A stretch of 10,287 bases of DNA from NCBI GenBank assembly GCA_022866195.1, contig JALHUF010000308.1, positions 1 through 10,287 of the forward strand, given 5' to 3'. Source of the DNA: Terriglobia bacterium. Lineage in GTDB: Bacteria > Acidobacteriota > Terriglobia > UBA7540. Each line of letters opens with the position of its first letter. The first letter of the stretch is position 1. This document shows, piece by piece, positions 6,090 through 10,287 of the stretch. The notes beneath the pieces are model-generated. The model was not told the DNA's origin. It did not search any database and worked only from the letters and a program-made list of their open reading frames with translations. The position numbers and the translations under genes are program-made.

Positions 6090-6112
6090 CGGCGGGCGCA
6101 GACCGCCGCTAC
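6090..6112 (-). repeat. GTAG-headed hairpin (REP-like) on the minus strand
   Basis: On the minus strand GTAG (6112-6109) is followed by CGGCGG (6108-6103), a TCTGCGC loop and CCGCCG (6095-6090). This has the same plan as the units at 3687-3770, a GTAG tetranucleotide at the foot of a GC-rich stem, but with a different stem sequence. It may therefore be a second subfamily. REP assignment is inferred from structure. Confidence 0.55.
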
Positions 6113-6348
6113 AGAGGGGCGTTTTCACACCCGCTTGTCAGTCCTGGGAAAAGCCATGGTCCCACCCTGCGGGATGCCACGGGCTTCTCATGCGCTCCCG
6201 CCAGTCCTACACATGGAATCCGCTCGGTTGATCCCGCCTTGCGGGACATGTCAAACCCGCCGCCTCTGCCCCAGCCGCTGAACATTGACTTTTCCCGGCG
6301 CATCGGTCATTCTGCCCTAGCCCTCAATCCCGCGATTTTGGCGAACTT

Positions 6349-7950
6349 ATGAGAAAAATCCTGATTTACGACACGACTTTACGAGACGGATCGCAAGGCG
6401 AGCACGTCTCGTTCTCGGTGGAAGACAAGCTCCACATTGTCAAGAAGCTGGACGAGCTCGGGATTGACTACATTGAAGGCGGTTGGCCCGGCTCGAACAG
6501 CAAGGACATTGCTTTCTTCCGCCGCGCCCAGGAACTGAGGCTGAAGCATGCCAAGCTCGCGGCCTTCGGCAGCACTCGCCACCCACGCCACAGCGTGGCG
6601 CACGACCGCAACATTCACGCCCTCATCGAAGCCAACACCCCGGTGGTGACGATTTTTGGGAAGACCTGGGATCTCCATGTGAAAGTGGCTCTGGGGATTT
6701 CCCTCGACGAAAACCTCGAGCTGATTCGTGAGTCCGTGGCGTATTTGAAATCCAAAGGCAAGGAAGTGATCTATGACGCGGAGCACTTCTTTGACGGATT
6801 CAAAGCCGACGCGGCGTATGCGCTGGCCACGCTCAAAGTCGCCGAAAAAGCGGGAGCCGACACCATCGTGTTGTGCGACACGAACGGCAGCACGCTGACT
6901 GCTGACCTTCGCGAGCGCTTTCAGGCCGCCGCGAAACATGTCAAGACGCCCCTGGGAATTCACACCCACAACGATTGCGAAATGGCCGTGGCCAACTCTA
7001 TCGTCGCTATACAGCAAGGGGCAGTGCATGTGCAAGGCACCATCAACGGCTATGGAGAACGCTGCGGCAATGCCAACCTCTGCTCCGTGATTCCCAATAT
7101 TGAGCTCAAGCTGGGCATGCGCTCGATCGGCAAGCAAAACCTCAAGCGCCTGACGGAAGTCTCCCACTACGTCAGCGAACTGGCCAACCTTATTCCTCGG
7201 CACGATCTACCCTACGTCGGCAAGAGCGCATTTGCCCACAAGGGCGGCATTCATGTGAGCGCGGTGGTGAAAGAGGCGTCTGCTTACGAGCACATCAATC
7301 CCGCGGCAGTGGGCAACGAACGCCGCGTCCTGGTCTCCGAACTTTCCGGAAAGAGCAGCGTGATTTACAAAGCGGAGGAGCTGGGCCTGGAGATCGACAA
7401 GTCCTCTCCGGACGCCAGGGTCGTGGCGGAAAAACTCAAGGAGCTGGAGCACGACGGCTTTCAGTTCGAAGGCGCCGAGGGGTCCTTTGAAATCCTCTTC
7501 GATAAGCTGGTGCATCACTTGCCCGAGTTTTTCGAGTTGGACGGCTTCCGCGTCATCACCGAGAAGCGGGGAGCCCACCAGCCCCATTCCGAGGCCGTCA
7601 TCAAGTTGCGCGTGGACGGCAAGGAAGAACACACGGCCGCCGAAGGGGTCGGTCCGGTGAGCGCCCTGGACCGGGCCTTGCGGAAATCGCTCACCACTTT
7701 TTTCCCCTGTATTGGCGACATTCGTTTGACTGACTACAAAGTCCGCGTGCTGAACGCCAAAGACGCTACCGATGCCAAGGTGCGCGTGCTCGTCGAAACC
7801 AGCGACGGCCAGGAAACCTGGGGGACCGTGGGCGTTTCTGAAAACATCATCGAGGCGAGCTGGCAAGCCCTGGTGGACAGCATCACCTACAAGCTCAAAA
7901 AGGAATACGGCCGCCGGCGCCAGGAGAGCAAGACGCGCGCGGACAAGTAA
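6349..7950 (+). CDS. cimA: (R)-citramalate synthase
   Basis: CimA condenses pyruvate and acetyl-CoA to (R)-citramalate, the entry to the threonine-independent route to 2-oxobutanoate and isoleucine, in the cytoplasm. The 533-residue length is typical. The N-terminal TIM barrel of the DRE-TIM family (about 1-280) opens '[20 protein letters not shown]' with R12-D13 (catalytic arginine, metal ligand). '[19 protein letters not shown]' is the form seen in the citramalate branch rather than in 2-isopropylmalate synthase. Metal ligands are H205-x-H207 (HTHND) and N241 in '[12 protein letters not shown]' (233-244). The C-terminal LeuA-type regulatory/dimerisation domain spans about 385-520 ([23 protein letters not shown]) and is probably the isoleucine feedback site. 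No clear Shine-Dalgarno precedes the ATG. The start is fixed by the conserved N-terminus. The gene is divergent from sdhA, and the next gene on this strand starts 285 nt later. Homocitrate or isopropylmalate synthase are less likely. Confidence 0.93.
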   Translation: MRKILIYDTTLRDGSQGEHVSFSVEDKLHIVKKLDELGIDYIEGGWPGSNSKDIAFFRRAQELRLKHAKLAAFGSTRHPRHSVAHDRNIHALIEANTPVVTIFGKTWDLHVKVALGISLDENLELIRESVAYLKSKGKEVIYDAEHFFDGFKADAAYALATLKVAEKAGADTIVLCDTNGSTLTADLRERFQAAAKHVKTPLGIHTHNDCEMAVANSIVAIQQGAVHVQGTINGYGERCGNANLCSVIPNIELKLGMRSIGKQNLKRLTEVSHYVSELANLIPRHDLPYVGKSAFAHKGGIHVSAVVKEASAYEHINPAAVGNERRVLVSELSGKSSVIYKAEELGLEIDKSSPDARVVAEKLKELEHDGFQFEGAEGSFEILFDKLVHHLPEFFELDGFRVITEKRGAHQPHSEAVIKLRVDGKEEHTAAEGVGPVSALDRALRKSLTTFFPCIGDIRLTDYKVRVLNAKDATDAKVRVLVETSDGQETWGTVGVSENIIEASWQALVDSITYKLKKEYGRRRQESKTRADK

Positions 7951-8234
7951 GCCGGCACTGGATCCTTCCGTCAAGAACTACTGAATCTTGCAGAAGAACG
8001 CAACCTGCCCTACATCTGCCGCCGGGTTACATAACCCGCCCACCATTAGGAGTGGTGAGTCTTCCCGACAGGGCCGGGACAGGCCGCTGGCCGGGCGTCT
8101 GCGTCTCGGCGGGAAGGGACGCGCCTGGTGTATAATGAAAAATCCGGTTGCGGAATAAACTCTTGGTCGGGCCGCGAATTCACGCGCAGTTTCCAAGAGG
8201 GTCGCGGCATTATCCAGGGTCGCCTGACTTCGGA
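7951..8234. other. Spacer between cimA and the ASPIC gene, with two hairpins
   Basis: No gene is seen. CGGGTT (8023-8028) pairs with AACCCG (8033-8038) around ACAT, and CACCA (8041-8045) pairs with TGGTG (8053-8057) immediately after. The pair could mark the end of the cimA transcript or a leader structure, but there is no T-run and it does not fold as a tRNA. A TATAAT lies at 8131-8136 (separate entry). The open frame begins at a TTG at 8148, but the stretch 8148-8234 is judged untranslated. Confidence 0.45.
8131..8136 (+). promoter_or_regulatory. Possible -10 box for the ASPIC/UnbV gene
   Basis: A perfect TATAAT stands out in GC-rich DNA, 98 nt before the preferred ATG at 8235. No -35-like hexamer is found 16-18 nt upstream and there is no TGn extension. 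This is therefore a partial promoter, or one helped by an activator or a different sigma factor. It would give a leader of about 90 nt. Confidence 0.4.
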
Positions 8235-10019
8235 ATGAAATTCTCTCGTCGCCAACTCCTCGGTTCCTCGGCCATTCTGCTGGGGTCGAACCTTCTCGAC
8301 GCGCTCACCACTCCCTTGTGGAGGTGGAGCGGCCGGCCAACGTTGCAGGCGGCCCCGCTGCCTGGCGCCCAGGGCACTTCGCCCATCACCTTCGTGGATG
8401 TTGCCCAGCAAGCCGGCCTCACGGTACCCAACGTCTGGGGCGGCGTCAAAAGCAAGAAGTACATCGTGGAGGCGAAGGGCAGCGGGATGGCTTTCTTCGA
8501 CTACGACAACGACGGCTGGCTGGATATCTACTTGACGAATGGCGTCCGGTTCGAAGAGACCTACACGCCGGAAAACGCTCCGATCCAGCATCTCTTCAAG
8601 AACAACCGAGACGGTACGTTTACCGACGTGACCGCCAAGGCCGGCCTGGGACGGACCGGCTGGGGCACCGGCGTCTGCGTGGGTGACTACGACAACGACG
8701 GCTGGGACGACCTGTTCTGCGGCTACTGGGGCCACAACGTGCTGTGGCACAACAACGGCGATGGCACCTTCACCGACGTTACCAAGCAGGCCGGCTTGTA
8801 CGAAGAGCGCGTCCGCTGGGGTTCGGGCTGCACCTGGGTAGATTACGATCGCGACGGTTTCCTGGACCTGTTCGTCTGCAACTACATCGAGCTTGACATC
8901 GCCAAGGTTCCGGTTCCGGGCCAGACGGGCTATTGCCAGTGGAAGGGCATCCCGGTGATGTGCGGCCCGCGCGGCCTGCCCGGAGGAATGAACATCCTCT
9001 ACCACAACAACGGCGATGGGACGTTTACGGATGTCTCGGAAAAAGCCGGAATCCTGAAACCCGGGCCGCGCTATTCCATCACCGCGGTCTCCTACGATTT
9101 CGACAACGACGGCTGGCCCGACATTTACGTGGCGGTGGATTCCGAGCCGAGCATTCTGTTCCACAACAATCACGACGGAACGTTTGAGGATGTCGCGGTG
9201 ATGGCCGGCTGTGCCTACAACGAGGACGGCCAGGAGCAGGCGGGCATGGGCCTCGGCGTGGCCGACTATGACTGCGATGGCTGGCTGGACATCTTCAAGA
9301 CCAATTTCGCCGACGATACTTGCAATCTCTACCACAACAACGGCGACGGGACTTTCACCGACGTCACCTTCGTCTCCGGCATCGGTGTCAACACGCAGTA
9401 CGTGAACTGGGGCGCCGGCTTCGTGGACTACGACAACGACGGCTGGGCTGACATCTTCCACACCACAGGCCACGTCTATCCGGAAATCGAGAATTACAAC
9501 CTGGATGCCACCCTGAAGACACCCCGCATCGTGTATCACAACTTGGGCAACGGCAAGTTCAAGGACGTCTCCAAGGAGATGGGGCCGGGCGTCAACCAGC
9601 GCTACTCCAGCCGCGGCATTGCCTTCGGCGACTATGACAACGACGGTGACGTCGATGTACTGATCCTGAACATGAATGACCCGCCTTCGCTGCTGCGCAA
9701 TGACGGCGGCAACCAGAATAATTGGATCAAGATCAAATTGCTCGGGACGAAGTGCAACCGCACCGCCATCGGGGCTCGCGTCCGCGTGGTGACCGGCAAG
9801 CATGCCCAAATCGATGAAGTCCACAGCGGCACCAGCGTGATGTCGCAGAGCGACCTGCGGCTGCATTTTGGCCTGGGGCAGGCCAAGGTGGTTGATCTTA
9901 TCGAAGTGAAGTGGCCGACTACTCAGAAGGTTGAAAGATTCGCCAACATCGAAGCCAATCAAATCCTCACCATCAAGGAAGGTGAGGGGATCATCAAGGC
10001 CGAAAAAATCCGCGCCTGA
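8235..10019 (+). CDS. Exported FG-GAP (VCBS) / ASPIC-UnbV domain protein, CRTAC1-like
   Basis: With ATG 8235 the product is 594 residues. The N-terminus 'MKFSRRQLLGSSAILLGS' is a twin-arginine (Tat) signal, which favours this start over the TTG 29 codons upstream. The body is a beta-propeller of FG-GAP/VCBS repeats with seven DxDxDG calcium loops beginning at D89, D151, D203, D288, D344, D398 and D466, each in a 'DYDNDGW'-like context. Most are preceded or followed by 'HNNGDGTFTDVT' strands. Residues about 509-580 ('RTAIGARVRVVTG' to 'QILTI') form the ASPIC/UnbV domain. Proteins of this kind (cartilage acidic protein 1 relatives) are exported and calcium-binding, and are common in Acidobacteria and Planctomycetes. 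Their biochemical role is mostly unknown. It probably acts outside the cytoplasmic membrane in folded form. The next gene also encodes an exported protein and has its own promoter. The large minus-strand frame opposite is a shadow. Confidence 0.9.
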   Translation: MKFSRRQLLGSSAILLGSNLLDALTTPLWRWSGRPTLQAAPLPGAQGTSPITFVDVAQQAGLTVPNVWGGVKSKKYIVEAKGSGMAFFDYDNDGWLDIYLTNGVRFEETYTPENAPIQHLFKNNRDGTFTDVTAKAGLGRTGWGTGVCVGDYDNDGWDDLFCGYWGHNVLWHNNGDGTFTDVTKQAGLYEERVRWGSGCTWVDYDRDGFLDLFVCNYIELDIAKVPVPGQTGYCQWKGIPVMCGPRGLPGGMNILYHNNGDGTFTDVSEKAGILKPGPRYSITAVSYDFDNDGWPDIYVAVDSEPSILFHNNHDGTFEDVAVMAGCAYNEDGQEQAGMGLGVADYDCDGWLDIFKTNFADDTCNLYHNNGDGTFTDVTFVSGIGVNTQYVNWGAGFVDYDNDGWADIFHTTGHVYPEIENYNLDATLKTPRIVYHNLGNGKFKDVSKEMGPGVNQRYSSRGIAFGDYDNDGDVDVLILNMNDPPSLLRNDGGNQNNWIKIKLLGTKCNRTAIGARVRVVTGKHAQIDEVHSGTSVMSQSDLRLHFGLGQAKVVDLIEVKWPTTQKVERFANIEANQILTIKEGEGIIKAEKIRA

Positions 10020-10080
10020 TTGCGGCGTTGAGTTCCGCAGGCGCGCTGCCTCTGGTTATCCCTGACGCCAGCCGTGCGCC

Positions 10081-10109
10081 TTGACTTCCGCCCTTCCCGG
10101 GCCTAAGAT
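10081..10109 (+). promoter_or_regulatory. Sigma-70-like promoter for the last gene
   Basis: TTGACT (10081-10086) and TAAGAT (10104-10109) are separated by exactly 17 bp, matching 5/6 and 4/6 of the consensus hexamers. Transcription would begin near 10116, giving a leader of about 30 nt to the ATG at 10147. It also rules against the in-frame ATG at 10108, which lies inside the -10 box. Confidence 0.5.
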
Positions 10110-10146
10110 GCGCTCCGGATTCAAAATCTCCTTTATTGGATTTACC

Positions 10147-10287
10147 ATGACGCACAGCAGCCGATTGACTCCAGGTTGGCGGGACGTCGCTCTTTTAGCC
10201 GCACTTGCGGCACTGGGAGGGATGGCATTTCCGGCCGCTCTGCCCGCCGCGGCGCCGCAGGGCGAGATTGACGTGTCGCCGGAGGCG
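10147..10287 (+). CDS. Secreted protein, N-terminal fragment (3' end outside window)
   Basis: The first 47 codons of an open frame running off the right edge. The product begins 'MTHSSRLTPGWRDVALLAAL' and continues through an alanine/leucine-rich hydrophobic core to LPAAAPQG, which reads as a Sec signal peptide with a likely cleavage near AAA|PQ. Start choice: the promoter at 10081-10109 places the RNA start after the earlier in-frame ATG (10108). The Shine-Dalgarno is weak. The gene is on the same strand as the ASPIC/UnbV gene, 127 nt after its stop. In related bacteria such proteins are often next to TPR-repeat or other exported proteins, but nothing in this fragment identifies the family. 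Confidence 0.6.
   Translation, partial: MTHSSRLTPGWRDVALLAALAALGGMAFPAALPAAAPQGEIDVSPEA

Larger units (their letters stand above)
5791..6348. other. Repeat-rich divergent spacer between sdhA and cimA
   Basis: This 558-bp gap should hold the promoters of both sdhA (minus) and cimA (plus), but it is mainly small repeats and inverted repeats, itemised separately at 5832-5848, 5876-5907, 6037-6059 and 6090-6112. Another neat hairpin, TCCCGC-CTT-GCGGGA, is at 6232-6246; CCTGCGGGAT at about 6167-6176 repeats its right arm. A TTGACT at 6285-6290 could be a -35 for cimA, but the hexamer 17 nt on (CATTCT) is a poor -10. The open frame 6059-6352, which overlaps the cimA start by 4 nt, is a read-through of these repeats and is not called. 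Confidence 0.55.

Noticed and set aside
6059..6352. 97-codon frame overlapping the cimA start by 4 nt
   Set aside because: The ATGA overlap looks like coupling, but the frame is made of repeat hairpins, starts inside one and has no ribosome site.
6379..7974. Two long minus-strand frames opposite cimA (7203-6379 and 7974-7207)
   Set aside because: Both are shadows of cimA codon usage, with no motif and no ribosome site.
8021..8045. tRNA-like end (stem-loop followed by CCCACCA)
   Set aside because: The loop size is wrong for a T-arm, no TTC is present, and no acceptor, D or anticodon stems fit upstream.
8148..8234. TTG start extending the ASPIC protein by 29 residues
   Set aside because: It would bury the Tat motif SRRQLL about 30 residues in. 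ATG 8235 gives a normal Tat signal.
8046..9962. 638-codon open frame on the minus strand
   Set aside because: It lies opposite the FG-GAP/ASPIC gene. Its valine/alanine/histidine-rich sequence is the mirror of repeated GAC/AAC codons, and it has no family motif.

Overview
The window looks like chromosomal DNA from a free-living, moderately GC-rich bacterium, most likely an acidobacterium or a relative. This is inference. It rests on the combination of a large secreted ASPIC/UnbV-FG-GAP protein, a CimA-type isoleucine route, a four-subunit succinate dehydrogenase, and intergenic DNA full of small repeats (GTAG-type hairpins, heptamer tandem repeats and a 'CHAERSEAS'-type repeat). No single feature proves the phylum.

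Layout. Bases 1-401 (+) hold the C-terminal part of homoserine kinase (thrB). It converges on a minus-strand block that reads, in transcription order, sdhA (5790-4075), a two-TM protein of unknown function (3579-3166), a membrane-anchored phosphoribosyltransferase-like protein (3065-2454), sdhC (2182-1745), sdhD (1736-1353) and sdhB (1350-517). sdhC-sdhD-sdhB are tightly coupled, with gaps of 8 and 2 nt. sdhA is separated from them by about 1.9 kb carrying the two unusual genes and repeat DNA. Divergent from sdhA across a repeat-rich 558-bp spacer is cimA (6349-7950, +), (R)-citramalate synthase. After it come a Tat-signal, seven-motif FG-GAP/ASPIC-UnbV protein (8235-10019, +) and the first 47 codons of another secreted protein (10147-end, +) behind a good sigma-70-like promoter.

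How the genes fit together. SdhA and SdhB form the catalytic arm of complex II, and SdhC and SdhD the haem-bearing membrane anchor. Four histidines at the usual TM-I/TM-II places suggest a two-haem anchor. ThrB (threonine branch) and CimA (pyruvate-derived 2-oxobutanoate for isoleucine) flank the respiratory cluster on the opposite strand and are linked metabolically to each other rather than to it.

The less ordinary content is: (i) the interruption of the sdh cluster by a membrane-tethered PRTase-like protein with a changed PRPP loop and by a small, visibly more AT-rich membrane protein; (ii) an inverted pair of GTAG-headed hairpins (REP/BIME-like) at that junction; (iii) a second repeat cluster in the sdhA-cimA spacer; and (iv) heptamer tandem repeats in three different intergenic spots. 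No CRISPR array, tRNA, rRNA, complete IS element or recognisable defence system was seen.
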